A stretch of DNA of 64,000 nt from Drosophila persimilis (taxonomy: Eukaryota > Arthropoda > Insecta > Diptera > Drosophilidae). Shown one piece after another: positions 10,159 through 20,345 of this stretch. The stretch spans positions 62,001-126,000 of the forward strand of contig NW_020825321.1 of NCBI RefSeq assembly GCF_003286085.1, in the 5' to 3' direction. A program made the translations under genes and the position numbers. How positions within the stretch are numbered: the stretch's first letter is position 1; the number at the start of each line of letters is the position of its first letter. The notes beneath the pieces were generated by a model. That model was not told where the DNA came from, ran no database searches, and was given only the letters and a program-made list of their open reading frames with translations.

Positions 10159-11440
10159 TATGACCTCAAAAGCCAACAATATCGCCCTTGAAGAGCTGAA
10201 GAAAAAGCGCAGTTGCCGTGTCAAAGACATTCGTTTATTAGCGGACCGTTTAGAGGCGGGGGATATTCCGCTGGTATTGACGGAGCTCGAGTGCAGACTC
10301 GAAACGCTGATGCGTAGCATTGACACGGCACGCTAACTTCAAGAGAAGATTGAAGATATAGACATTGACGATGAATTTGGTGTCGAGTTGGAAGAACTCT
10401 CAATTGTCACAAAGACAAAATTAATGTCTCTCATTTGCGCATTAAAGACAGCTGATGAGACAATACCGGCAGTACCAGCTTATGGTGGACCAACTCGTGT
10501 TCGCCTTCCGAAGTTAGCTCTGCCGCAGTTCAGCGGCAACTTTTCGGACTTTAAAAACTTCATAGGTTTATTTGAGACTCTAGTTCACAATGACCAAAGC
10601 ATTCCAATTATCGAAAAGTTCAACCATTTGCTTTCGTGTCTCTCCGGTGAAGCGTTGGGAACAGTTAGGGCTTTCCAAGTAACCGAGACCAACTACGAGA
10701 AAGCAATGGCTAGCTTAAAACGGGTCTACGATAATGATTGTCTGATCTTTAAAAATCACATTGATGCCCTATTTAGTCTTCCCAAAATGACCCAGCAATC
10801 AGCATCGTCCTTAAGGAACCTTATCGATACCGCCTCATCCATATATGGTTCGTTGTTGTCGATAGGCGATGATAAAAAGATCTCGAATGCGATGATTATT
10901 CATCTCGTCTTGAGCAGAGTCGATCCGGTGACCAAAGAGAAATGGGGAGAACAGCTCGATTATGACAAACTGCCACTTTGGACGGACTGTGAAAAGTTGG
11001 TTTGACTGTGAAAGACAAACCAAAGCAGGAGCAGAAAGCTGTGCCAAGCAAGCCGCATAATCGGAGCTCATTCACGTGTTCCACCCAATACCAAAAACCA
11101 ACAATGCAGCTAATGCAATGCGAAAGGCCATTTGTTGACAGATTGCAGTCCATTTGGTCGGCTGGCAGTAATGCAAAGGTTCGCATTCGCAAAAACTGCA
11201 TCCCTGTGCATCAATTGTCTGCAACAAGGCCACTCTGTAGTACGATGCAAAGCTAAGAAGTGTCGAGTGTGTGGCTGCTCACACCATATTTTATTGCATA
11301 GCTACACAGTGGCGAATAAAAGTCTGGCGTTACCATCACCCCCAGAGAATTCTTCTCCTCCTCCCAATCAGAATCAACCTTCCACTTCGCATGCTCTCCA
11401 TGCGACAGGTATGGATGGATACGTCGATCGTAAGCGTCCG
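10159..11440 (+). pseudogene. gag region of BEL family B (fossil)
   Basis: The region opens MTSKANNIALEELKKKR and carries the DUF1759-type capsid core of BEL Gag (PQFSGNFSDFKNFIGLFETL, then EKFNHLLSCLSGEAL and a YDN-type repeat). Downstream lie cysteine/histidine zinc-knuckle residues (HQLSATRP/CINCLQQGH and CRVCGCSHHILLH near 11195-11295). Order and spacing match BEL/Pao Gag, and the protease follows. Gag would package the element RNA. The copy is broken. Confidence 0.8.
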
Positions 11441-14400
11441 AACAAATAATGGTGAACATGTTTTGGCCCGAGGTCTGCTTGACTCGGGGTCTCAAACCAA
11501 TTTTATAACTGAGGACTTAGCACAGCGCTTACAGATCCGTAGGGAGGAGTCGTGTATCAACTTGCTTGGTATTGGTGAATCCAATTCACAAGTCAAGAAA
11601 AAGATACACACGGTGGTGAAGTCGCGAATTACTGGTAGTGAGTTTTCGGTTGATTTCTGGATTTTAAGGTCCAAACACTTAAAGTGAGTGACTGGAAAAT
11701 CCCGAAGAACTTACCACTTGCAGACCCATATTTCTTCAAGCCACAGAAGATAGATATTTTGATATCCAACTCTGCAGAAAACGTTTCTCGGCTGGATTGT
11801 GTCGGGTGACTGCCACCCAAGAAGCGAGGAATTGTTTGTGTTGTCGAGAAGAGTCAGTGATACACATTACAAAAGTTTTGGTCACTGGAAGAATTGCCGT
11901 CTTCTAAAAAGTCTTTATCTCCTGAACACAAGTTATGTGAAAAGCATTATAGAAGGACTATTCAGGTCGTGCCTTCAGGTCGGTTTGAAGTAAAACTGCT
12001 GTTCAAATCAGATCCCAGTATCTTAGGCAACTCCTTTTAAGTGGCTAAACGGCGGTTTTTATCGCTTGAAAAAAGATTGTCTTGTGACCCCGAGTTACAG
12101 AAAATGTACTTGGAGTTCATGGAAGAGTACCTCTCCTTGGGTCACAATCCCCAAAACTCCACATTATTTCATATCACATCAGTGTGTGTTGAGGCCCCAA
12201 AGCACGTCGACCAAGCTCCGCGTCGTTTTCGATGCGTCTTGTAAAACGTCGTCTCAGGTGGCCTTGAACGACATATTGATGGTCGGTCCTACGATACAGG
12301 ATGAGCTGTATCCGACATTGCTCCGATTCAGACTACACAGGTACGCCTTGACAGCCGATGTCAAGAAGATGTAACACCAAGTCTTGGTCGCTGATGCGGA
12401 TAGACAATTCCAGCTCATAGTGTGGAGAAGAGACCCGTCTGAGTCCTTGAGAATATACCAGCTCAACACCGTAACATATGGGACTGGACCAGCCCCATTT
12501 TTGGCTATTCGGTGTTTGAAGAGGTTGAGTGAGTCTGCAAAACTCTCATTTCCTAAAGCTGCTGAAGTTATTGACTCCGACTTCTATGTCGATGACATGT
12601 TGACTGGTGCTGGTTGCGTAGAGGAGTTAAAGAAAATTAAGTCTAATGTGGCTCAGGTTCTTCAAACCGCTGGGTTTGAATTGACTAAATGGTTTTCGAA
12701 CTCACCTGAGGTCACCGCATCCGAGAGCACAGTTAAACCGATAACGATCTCGGACTCAGAGTCAACTAAGGCGTTAGGAATATCGTGGCTGCCACACGAA
12801 GACGTCTTTAAGTTCCAAATTGACACGTCAGTTATGGGTCTCCGAGCGACAAAACGGAACATATTATCGGTGACATCAAAGCTGTTTGACCCCCTTTGCT
12901 TGTTAAGTCCTTTAGTAATTAAGGGAAAGATCCTACTGCAGGAGCTTTGGCTTAACAAGCTAGATTGTGATGAGTTAATTCCAATGAACTTGGAAACAGC
13001 ATGGAACTTATTAAAAGAATCCTTGGGTCAGTTGGAGAAGATTACCATACCTAGATTTGTGCATACTGATCCCATGTCACCGATTCAAGTACATGCCTTT
13101 GCCGACGCATCCATGAGAGCTTATGGAGCCTGCATCTATATCCGTAGAAAGACTGCAGAAGGTTTCGAGGTCTCCTTGTTGACTACAAAGTCGAAAGTAG
13201 CGCCGCTCAAGACGAAAACGCTCCCAAGGCTTGAGTTATGTGCCGCTCACCTTCTCGCAGACCTTTGTCACCGAATCAAATCCCTGCTCAAGGTTCCAAT
13301 TGATAAAATGATATTCTGGTCAGATTCAGAAGTTACTCTTCATTGGATCAGATCCCACCCTTCGTCGTTGTCAACATTCGTTGCGAACCGAGTAGCGGAG
13401 ATTCAAGAGTGGTCAAGTGAAGCTACGTGGCGGCATGTGCCAACAAAACAGAGCCCAGCAGACATAGTTTCGAGAGGTTGTGACGTAGAGGAAATCGTGC
13501 AGTCGATCTGGTTTGGAGGACCAGAGTTCTTAAAGTTTGAAGAAGAGAGCTGGCCCAGAAATCCACACTTCGAGCTTTCCGAAGAATAGCTACAGATGGA
13601 AAGTCGGAAGAAATCGATCGGACTGACCGTCGCGGCCAAGCCAAATTATTTAGTGGATGTAATCGAGGGATACTCGTCACACCTCAAACTGCTAAGAGTG
13701 TTCGTTTTCGTGTTCCGCTTCATCCGAAAATGCAAAGACAAGAGTCTCAACTTTGGAAAAATTCCGTCATCCGTAGAATACGACGAGGCGTTTCTAAAAA
13801 TAGTCGAAATAACACAGAAAAATGAGTCTCAAGAAGATATTGAAAGGGTTCGAAAAGGCACCAAGGAGGGCCCCAGTCTTCAGCGCTTGAATCCCTTCAT
13901 CCATAAAGAGGCTGGGACTTTGTGCTCTTTTTCGTTGTTGCGAGTTGGGGGGCGACTAATTAACGCTCCCATGTCATATAATGCCAAGTTTCCCTTTTTA
14001 TTGACAAAACGCTCGCAGTTTGTGCAGACATACGTTCGCTACCTGCATCAAACGAATTTTCATGCCGGCCCACGAGCACTCGTGAGTATCCTTAGACATC
14101 GCATTTGGATAGTGAATGCTCAGGCGGTCTGCAGGGCGACAGTTAGGTCGTGTATTTGTTGCTTTAAATGCAAGCCTCTACTCCAGACCCAAATGTGGCC
14201 CAGTCTATACGACTCTGAAAATTCGTGGAAGGCCCCCTTATAAGTCCTACATAGCGTTATTTGTCTGTTTAGCGTCCAAGGCGAAACATTTAGAAATTGT
14301 CTCCGATTTGACGACAAATTCCTTCTTGTTGGCATTCCAAAGGTTCGTCGGTCGTCGAGGATGTCCGCAACGCGTGAACTGCGACAACGCGACAAATTTC

Positions 14401-15081
14401 GTCGGAGCAAGTCGCCACTTCAGCGAACTGCGGAAGAAGATAGAAGCGGAAGCGGACACGATACGCGAATTCGCGTCAAGAAGCGGTTGCGAGTTTGCCT
14501 TCATACCGCCTCGAGCACCGCACATGGGCGGACTTTGGGAGGCCGGTGTGAAGTCTGCCAAGGGCCTACTCCTACGGGCAGTCGGAAGCGCTCTCCTCAC
14601 CGCAGAGAAGCTGGAGACCGTGCTGGTCGGGATCGAGGCGGTACTCAACTCGCGCCCGCTAGAACCCCTAAGCCCAGACCCAAGCGACGGAGACGCGCTG
14701 ACTCCCGGGCACCTGCTGACAGGCGGGCCGCTCATCGCACCCCCAGCACCCAGGACCCCGGACCAGGAGGGTCTGAGCTGCTTAAAGCGATGGCGGCTTG
14801 TCTCGTCAGCCAGGCAAATGTTCTGGCAGCGATGGTCCCGGGAGTATGTGCTGGGATTGCAAATAAAATGCAAGTGGCACCAGGAGGAACCAAACATCAA
14901 GGAAGGCGACCTCGTAATCGTCGCCGAGGACAACCTGCCCCCTCAACAGTGGCTCCTCGGAAGGGTGGTCGGAACAACCGCCGGGCAGGACGGAAGGGTC
15001 AGAGTGGTCGACCTAAGGACGAGCAGCGGAGCCACGTTCAGGATGCCAATCCACAAGTTGGCGCTTCTGCCACTGGTTTGA
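11441..15081 (+). pseudogene. pol region of BEL family B: protease, RT, RNase H, integrase (fossil)
   Basis: A protease motif LLDSGSQTNF lies near 11480. RT blocks include RVVFDAS-type sequence (near 12220), TVTYGT-type sequence and the catalytic FYVDDMLTG (near 12580). RNase H includes VHAFADASMRAYG and TLPRLELCAAHL (13090-13260) and SDSEVTLHWI (13320). The integrase zinc domain (H near 14045, C near 14150) is followed by the DDE core (INPPRAPHMGGLWEAGV-like, near 14510) and a C-terminal DUF5641-type tail. The 3' portion from about 14340 is much more GC-rich than the rest. Several breaks are present. Confidence 0.85.
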
Positions 15082-15091
15082 AGTCTTCCTT

Positions 15092-15103
15092 CAAAGGGGC
15101 CGG
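15092..15103 (+). other. polypurine tract of BEL family B
   Basis: CAAAGGGGCCGG stands directly before the right LTR, in the position of the plus-strand primer. Confidence 0.6.
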
Positions 15104-15409
15104 TGTAGCGCCATTTGTCGTATAATAATTGTTATTAGGATAGTATTTTATGAAGTCTAGTGTAAGTAAGGCTAGGGCAAAGCGGGAGCGCAATAAAAGC
15201 TCGCTCTCTCGCTCTTGGCGAATTCGCCCCGCTTTGCCACCGTAGGTAAGATAGGCGAAGAAGAAATTGTTTAAATATATGAAGAAAGTCGAGAAAAATC
15301 TATTGAAACGAACACACGCACTTCTTTTTTTCGTCGTCGTAAAATACAAATTTGCAGTCACCCAATTTTTTCGGTCTCTTTTATTTAGAAAAACTATTCT
15401 AAATTTTCA
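15104..15409 (+). repeat. 3' LTR of BEL family B
   Basis: This 306-bp copy of the LTR at 1129-1428 includes an extra CTCTCGCT-type octamer. GTCAA follows at 15410-15414, pairing with 1124-1128. Confidence 0.9.
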
Positions 15410-15414
15410 GTCAA

Positions 15415-15678
15415 TATAATTCAATTGGTCACTAATCTTATTCTCATATTTTTCATCTTTCAATAATCCATTATTATTGATATCTGATAACATCAGATCT
15501 CTATTTGTCAATACTACATTTCCAATTTGGTCACTGTCAATGTTCACTAACACTCTTTTTTCATCTAAGTCACTGTTCACTAAAACTCTATTTTCATCTA
15601 AGTCACTGTTCACTGTCCAGAAGGACATTATACGAAATGTATTTGTTTTGTACAACGAAAAATATAAGTTTTTTTTAA
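15415..15678 (-). other. untranslated leader of BEL family C, right part, with 33-bp direct repeats
   Basis: This is the other side of the family B insertion point. It contains two to three tandem copies of a 33-bp unit (GTCACTGTTCAC...TTCATCTAA) at about 15530-15615. A 99-codon minus-strand open frame overlaps it (15407-15706). No domain is recognised. It ends where a Gypsy LTR fragment begins. Confidence 0.45.
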
Positions 15679-16260
15679 GGCCGGCAGTGGCCCGACACAT
15701 GACCAAATAAGGTCATGCGATCATGAGGCGGGGTCCCGTTAAGGCGGGGTTATAAAAGAAGGATGTTGAGTTGTCGCGCACGTATATTGAACCCGGCTTA
15801 AACGCAGAAGTATTAACCCGGTACGGTTCGAAGAGTGAAGTGAAGTGCATAACGGAAAGCAGAGAAACAGGCCCCGGCTGCCCATCAGAATGAGTCTATG
15901 TTAAATGGTGATCCACATCCACCGGCGGAATCTAGAAGGGAAATGCTAGACGTAGAGTGCGGATTAGAGTGGCGGGCCAAAGCGGACGCTGAGGTCGATT
16001 TGCCCCTAACAATAGCATCAACGCTGTCACATTCGACGAGTGCCCCGCGTGTGGTGGAAGCACATAGTTAAGATCAATTATTCTATCTAGACCTAAGCCT
16101 TAGTATAACACCTTATAAATAAAGCGCACTTATATTACCGAAAAATGGAGTTGTTGTTATTTGTCGTTGGGGAAACAATACAAATTCGTTGCACCGAGCC
16201 TGCTAACCGCTGAGCGAGCCCAGCTAACTCAAGCGGCCCAAAAAGAAGGTTCGTTACAAC
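15679..16260 (+). repeat. LTR of Gypsy family G2, partial
   Basis: This LTR piece shares long blocks with 36909-37346 (GGCCGGCAGTGGCCCG, TTGTCGCGC, the GCGGAATCTAG block, ATCAACGCTGTCACAT). A TATA box (GTTATAAAAG, 15749) lies upstream of the probable start region, and AATAAAGCGC near 16118 is a polyadenylation signal. The LTR ends CGTTACAAC and is followed by a primer-binding site. Confidence 0.85.
15749..15758 (+). promoter_or_regulatory. TATA box in the G2 LTR
   Basis: GTTATAAAAG is conserved at the equivalent place in the other G2 LTR (near 37043). A shared GAGTTGTCGCGC motif downstream may mark the start region. Confidence 0.6.
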
Positions 16261-16278
16261 TGGCGCCCAACGTGGGGC
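16261..16278 (+). other. primer-binding site of Gypsy family G2
   Basis: TGGCGCCCAACGTGGGGC directly follows the LTR. It has the TGGCGCC core of a tRNA-primed site. Confidence 0.85.
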
Positions 16279-16326
16279 CTGCAACGACACATAACAAACA
16301 AAGAGGGGAGACGTATAGACGCTAAG

Positions 16327-16627
16327 ATGGGAAGGGGACAATGGATACACCGGTTAAAAAAGGAGAAGTTAGTCCAGTGCGGCCATGTTTTTGGCGTGCG
16401 GTTGAAAGGCACATTGGATGAGATGAGGAAAACATTCAAGGAGTGGTTCCATATGGAACACCGTGCATATAAGATGCACGAGGACGAGCCTGAGTGGGCT
16501 GACCTGCTTGAGGTGTGGACGTTGACATGCAATGACTGCATCTTTCAAGAGGCGATGCAGTTACTGCACCGTCAAGTGGCCCGTGTGAAACCAGCAGAAG
16601 GCTGTTACGCGCGGATCCCAGGCTCCC
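16327..16627 (+). pseudogene. gag N-terminal piece of Gypsy family G2 (fossil)
   Basis: An open frame starting MGRGQWIHRLKKEKL reads about 100 residues (GVRLKGTLDEMRKTFKEWF, DLLEVWTLTC). It ends where the CR1-like LINE starts. Position right after the primer-binding site supports gag. Its C-terminal part also occurs at 42684-42870, again joined to the 3' end of the same LINE. No characterised family is recognised. Confidence 0.65.
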
Positions 16628-16642
16628 GCCCGTGTGTAAGGA

Positions 16643-18802
16643 TTAGTAATTTAATAAGGAATGCAAGGAATAATACGATCTACAAAGTGGAAGGAACAAC
16701 GGTATAAAATTTCTAGTCAGTCTAATAGGAATCGTGAAGTTTATGCGGCTCAACAGATCAGGGCTGTCTATGTCACCCCTGATCAAGTTGTGCCTAAATA
16801 TCACACCAAGCATTTTTCTACGGTTAACTAAGGATGGGAGGTTTACTAATAGTAGTCTACTAGAGTAAGATGGGAGTCTTACACCCGCATCCCAGTTAAG
16901 GCCCCGCAGAGCAAAGAGTAAAAAGTGTTTCTGTACTGATTCTATACGGTCCTGGTGTACTTTGTACTGAGGGCACCATACACAGGAGCCGTATTCTAGG
17001 ATCGGACGAACTAGCGAGTTATAGAGAGTCTTTGTTATATAGGGGTCGTCAAATTCCTTTGACCACCTCTTTATAAACGCAAGCACGCCCATGGCCTTAT
17101 TTACCATGGTAGAAATGTGTTCGGAAAACTTTAACTTGGGGTCTAACATAACACCCAGATCATCCACCAGAGTAATTCTCTCAAGAGAACCACCAAATAG
17201 GGCATTGGGAGCCAACAAGGGGCCAGCACGATGAAATGTCATAACTTTAAATTTATAGGCATTACAGTGTAACAAGTTTGCACAGCACAATAATTGAAAG
17301 TTATTGAGATCGGATTGCAAGCGAGAATGAAATGAAATGTCCTTGTACTGGACAAAGAGTTCAACATCATCCGCATACATAAGTACTCGAGAGTATGTTA
17401 ATACTGAAGGCAAGTCATTAATAAAGAGTGTGAAGAGCAAGAGGCCTAGATGGCTGCCCTGTGGTACTCCCGAAGAAACCTTTACTGGCAAAAAGAGGGA
17501 GTTTTTGAAGAGGACTCTTTGAGACCTAGAACAAAGATAGCTAGAAATCCATCTCAGGAGGTTGGGCGGAAACCCTAAAAGGTCAAGTTTATGCGCTAAA
17601 AGGGAATGGTTTACAGAGTCGAATGCTTTACTAAAGTCGGTGTAAATAACATCCGTCTGTAAGTTACCTTGAAAGCCTTTAATAATGAAAGAGGTAAACT
17701 CTAACAAGTTCCTGGTGGTTGATCGCCGCCTTATAAATCCATGCTGAGTTGGAGATATAAGTGACTTGCAGAGATGTTGCAAGTGCGGAGTTAAAACCTT
17801 CTCAAACATTTTGGGAATAGCGGATAACTTTGCTATACCTCTATAATTTTTTGCATCAGACTTGCTACCTTTTTTATGGAGAGGAATTATAAACGATTCC
17901 TTGCAGATCGGGGGGAAGCAAGAAGAATGAATGGACAGGTTGAATAGTTTAAGCAAAAGTCCACACAGAGCCTCGGCGCAGTACCTGAGTACACAAACTG
18001 GAACCCCGTCTGGACCCGGTGAAAACACCAGCTTAACTAGTCGGAACATACATTTAATAAGGGACTGAAAATGCCGTTCGACCTCGGTAAACCGTATGGG
18101 TACGGATTGGGCAAATTGGGCAAAAAGATCGGCAATTGCCTGAACATTATTTGCCGACGTATTACAAAATGATAGCGAGGATGGGTGTGCGGACGTTCTA
18201 CGCTTACTGTTTACGAAGCTGTAAAACTGTTTAGGGTCCTGAGAAAAACGTATCCTGCATCGAGATAGGTAGTTCTTATAGCATTGAGCATTAAGAACTG
18301 AAAAGTTTGACCGAGCTAATACATAGCGAGAGTGAGAAGTAGGAGAACCCACTTCCTGAAATTTTGTATAAAGTCTTGATTTTAAGTTTTTTACACTGGA
18401 TAACTCTTTGGTAAACCAAGGGGGTTTTCCAGATCTAATCGGAGAAGAAAGCGGGACACAAGAAGCAAAAAATGTGCCAAGAGCATTGTAAAAAATGTTT
18501 GTGCCTTTTGTGACATCAGTGCACAAGTACAAAGGGGACCAATCAAAATCCCTAATGAGGTTATTAAGCTTCGCAAACTCGGCTTTACGAAAGCAGCGGA
18601 CACGTTCAGGTAGTCTACTCGACCGATCCAATACAGTTGGTCCTATATCTAGCGACACCTCGAAAGTAGGGTGGTAGGCGTCTTCAGGTATAGTGAACGG
18701 AAGGGCTCGGGTTAACAACACTATGGTCGGATCCAATACAAAGCACAGATCAAGCAATCGACCCAAGGAATTTTTCACATGATTGACTTGAGGCAGGGAC
18801 AC
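16643..18802 (-). CDS. LINE ORF2, reverse transcriptase part (CR1-like)
   Basis: This is a 719-residue open frame. RT motifs run in order: IIPLHKKG and NYRGIAKLSAIPKMFEKVL (finger), QHGFIRRRST, YTDFSKAFDSVNH (first catalytic Asp), SGVPQGSHLGLLLFTLFIND, and MYADDVELF (catalytic YADD, about residue 475). A thumb region with LVRPILEYGSCVW follows. The ORF ends near the 3' UTR. The enzyme nicks a target and copies its own RNA by target-primed reverse transcription in the nucleus. The methionine at residue 1 is not the true start: the endonuclease domain lies upstream and is separated by a stop just before this frame. Confidence 0.9.
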   Translation of the reverse strand: MSLPQVNHVKNSLGRLLDLCFVLDPTIVLLTRALPFTIPEDAYHPTFEVSLDIGPTVLDRSSRLPERVRCFRKAEFAKLNNLIRDFDWSPLYLCTDVTKGTNIFYNALGTFFASCVPLSSPIRSGKPPWFTKELSSVKNLKSRLYTKFQEVGSPTSHSRYVLARSNFSVLNAQCYKNYLSRCRIRFSQDPKQFYSFVNSKRRTSAHPSSLSFCNTSANNVQAIADLFAQFAQSVPIRFTEVERHFQSLIKCMFRLVKLVFSPGPDGVPVCVLRYCAEALCGLLLKLFNLSIHSSCFPPICKESFIIPLHKKGSKSDAKNYRGIAKLSAIPKMFEKVLTPHLQHLCKSLISPTQHGFIRRRSTTRNLLEFTSFIIKGFQGNLQTDVIYTDFSKAFDSVNHSLLAHKLDLLGFPPNLLRWISSYLCSRSQRVLFKNSLFLPVKVSSGVPQGSHLGLLLFTLFINDLPSVLTYSRVLMYADDVELFVQYKDISFHSRLQSDLNNFQLLCCANLLHCNAYKFKVMTFHRAGPLLAPNALFGGSLERITLVDDLGVMLDPKLKFSEHISTMVNKAMGVLAFIKRWSKEFDDPYITKTLYNSLVRPILEYGSCVWCPQYKVHQDRIESVQKHFLLFALRGLNWDAGVRLPSYSSRLLLVNLPSLVNRRKMLGVIFRHNLIRGDIDSPDLLSRINFTIPIRLTRNFIPLFLPLCRSYYSLHSLLNY

Positions 18803-18809
18803 AACACAA

Positions 18810-19300
18810 AGTAATGTCGTGACATGGGCACTAGGTTACTAGACTCGTTTACCGAAGACCAAACAGTTCCTGGCAAGTTGAGGTCACCAAGAACTATCAT
18901 ATGATCTTTATCTGATAGCGAGGAAGAAACAGCAGTTAAAGCGGACAAGTGCTGCTCATAAATTGAAATATCCGAAGAAGGTGGGATATATGTACGAGCA
19001 AGTAATGAATATAGCGAAAGCGGGAAGAATCATTTTTGCACACAGGAATTCCAGTTCCGGTTGAACTTGGACTGTGAAGTGTTTCGACGTTAAGTAAGAG
19101 TCCACTGCAATTAGAACCCCCCCGCACGTCGAGACGAACGGTCCTTTCTAAAAGTCGGAACTCAGAATGTCCGGCTTTAACCAGGTTTCAGTAAACACAA
19201 TAACGAGGGAAGCAAATGCAACACTATCCCATAAAAGAATGCTGAGCTTACTACGCAAGCCTCTTACATTCTGATAGGTTACTAAAAGAGAAGTTAGTTT
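18810..19300 (-). pseudogene. LINE ORF2, apurinic-type endonuclease part
   Basis: Reading leftward from about 19290, the translation gives TYQNVRGLRSKLS, VIVFTETWL and, near 18890, VLGDLNLPG. These are the N, E and D motifs of the AP-endonuclease domain that starts ORF2 in CR1/Jockey LINEs. A stop near 19147 interrupts the domain, and another near 18780 separates it from the RT frame. The domain would cut target DNA. Confidence 0.7.
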
Positions 19301-20286
19301 TTTGGAAAGGTGGAAGCAAGACGGGAAGTTGAGGAAGAGGAAGTTGAGGTTGAGGGTGGCACACTGGAAAGATTTGTATGGGATATGGGGGCCTTAAACT
19401 CCTTCACCACCAAATGCTCCGGCCAAAATTTGGCGGAGCAAATGGTGTCAAATTGAGTTGGGGAGATGCTTATCTTAAACGAGGCTATCTCCCTGGCATA
19501 AGAGAAGTTAAATTTCTCCGCCTTTAAACCCACGTCTTTTATTTTGCTTTGAATAAAAGCAATTACATCATTAGATGTGAGGTCAGGGGCCAGCCAACAA
19601 ATTTTTTTTTTGGTGGGACTCCCACCAGTGGTTTAGTCACCACAGGTCTAGTACCTGTGGTGGCAATATCCGGAGGTCCGGAACGTCTATTTACTGGTGG
19701 GATCGGGATAGACGGGACAACTAGCGAACTTGCGGACACCACGGACACCACGGACACGGACGCTGCAGACGTACTTGGCTGCACATTCTCGGAGGCGATG
19801 AATTCGGCTACCGAATCTGCATCGCCAGCAGCTGTCGTTGCCTTTGGAGTGCCAAACGAGATCAACTGCTGCACACTTGGAGTGGTCGGAGTCAGTTTTT
19901 CGGCGGCGCACGGCTGAGTGACGGTTGGCACTTGCAGATCCCGCGGAGTGACCTTTTTACGCCTCGGAGACTCATTCAGCAGTTGCAGACTGCCAAATTG
20001 AGACTCCATGGCTAGGAGCCGATCGTATTGCTTTTTAAAGCCAACGGGCAGCTCCTTAAAGCCCTTCGGCGTCTGCCTCATAAAAGCCACCATGTCACTT
20101 TCCACGGCATGCCTCGCAACTGTAATGCATCCCATTACGTTTAGCTGTAGCATCACTCACGAGTCCAGAAAATCCAGCGCATTTTGCGTGCACTACGCTG
20201 TCGCAGAGCCAGCAGGGGACATTCGGCTGATCGTGAGTGATCTGCTTCTTATAGGTTTTTTTGGCGCAGACTACAGCGTATTCCAT
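19294..20286 (-). pseudogene. LINE ORF1 with PHD-like zinc finger (CR1-like)
   Basis: ORF1 starts MEYAVVCAKKTYKK at 20286. A zinc finger near residues 25-60 (PCWLC, HAKC, YSCEAC) resembles the PHD-like finger of CR1-group ORF1 proteins. A helical segment (FMRQTPKGFKELPVGFKKQYDRLL), a Ser/Thr/Val-rich linker and a C-terminal part (KFNFSYAREIASFKISI, a possible RNA-binding fold) follow. The frame shifts near 20156-20165 and again at a ten-base A run (minus strand, about 19600-19610). A homopolymer slip is likely there. ORF1 proteins coat LINE RNA. Confidence 0.65.
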
Positions 20287-20345
20287 TTTTATTATTTAAA
20301 TATTTTCTTAAGAAAATTTACGAAGAAAAATTAAAATTTCCAAAA

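Larger units (their letters stand above)
1129..15409 (+). mobile_element. BEL/Pao LTR retroelement, family B, interrupted by an errantivirus
   Basis: Two LTRs of about 300 bp (1129-1428, 15104-15409) begin TGTAGCGCC and end AATTTTCA. A primer-binding site follows the left LTR and a polypurine tract precedes the right one. Five-base GTCAA repeats flank the whole. The internal region (1429-1859 plus 9533-15103) holds leader, gag and a BEL-type pol in the order protease, RT, RNase H, integrase. A 17.6-like element (1860-9532) interrupts the leader. LTRs differ at roughly eight sites plus one short indel (about 2-3%), so it is older than its insert, perhaps around a million years at usual Drosophila rates. 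It is broken, with several breaks. Confidence 0.9.
1..15678 (-). mobile_element. BEL/Pao LTR retroelement, family C, 5' part (outer host of a nest)
   Basis: The minus strand carries a BEL-type gag start (1-653) and about 0.7 kb of upstream sequence. That upstream part is split by a nested BEL element (1129-15409) flanked by the duplicated target GTCAA. The same family recurs on the plus strand at 59996-63305, where the first 435 bases match as an inverted copy. The upstream flank stops at a Gypsy LTR fragment near 15679, and no LTR of family C is recognisable here. It is a broken fossil. The BEL assignment rests on Gag similarity to the family C copy that continues into BEL-type protease, RT and RNase H. 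Family age is unknown. Confidence 0.7.
16628..20345 (-). mobile_element. CR1-like LINE, nearly full length
   Basis: On the minus strand this reads 5' to 3' as a short 5' UTR, ORF1 with a zinc finger, then ORF2 with an endonuclease and a reverse transcriptase. That is the order of CR1-clade LINEs. The 3' UTR is short and joins Gypsy gag sequence at about 16628. The same 3' end, with about 200 bp more UTR and gag, lies at 42684-43735. The RT frame is open for 719 residues, but ORF1 and the endonuclease part of ORF2 carry frameshifts or stops, so this copy cannot move on its own. Confidence 0.85.

Noticed and set aside
14247-14933. 228-codon minus-strand open frame
   Set aside because: It is the reverse shadow of the GC-rich BEL B integrase.
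20095-20286. Host PHD-finger gene
   Set aside because: It is directly upstream of a LINE endonuclease and RT on the same strand, so it is LINE ORF1.
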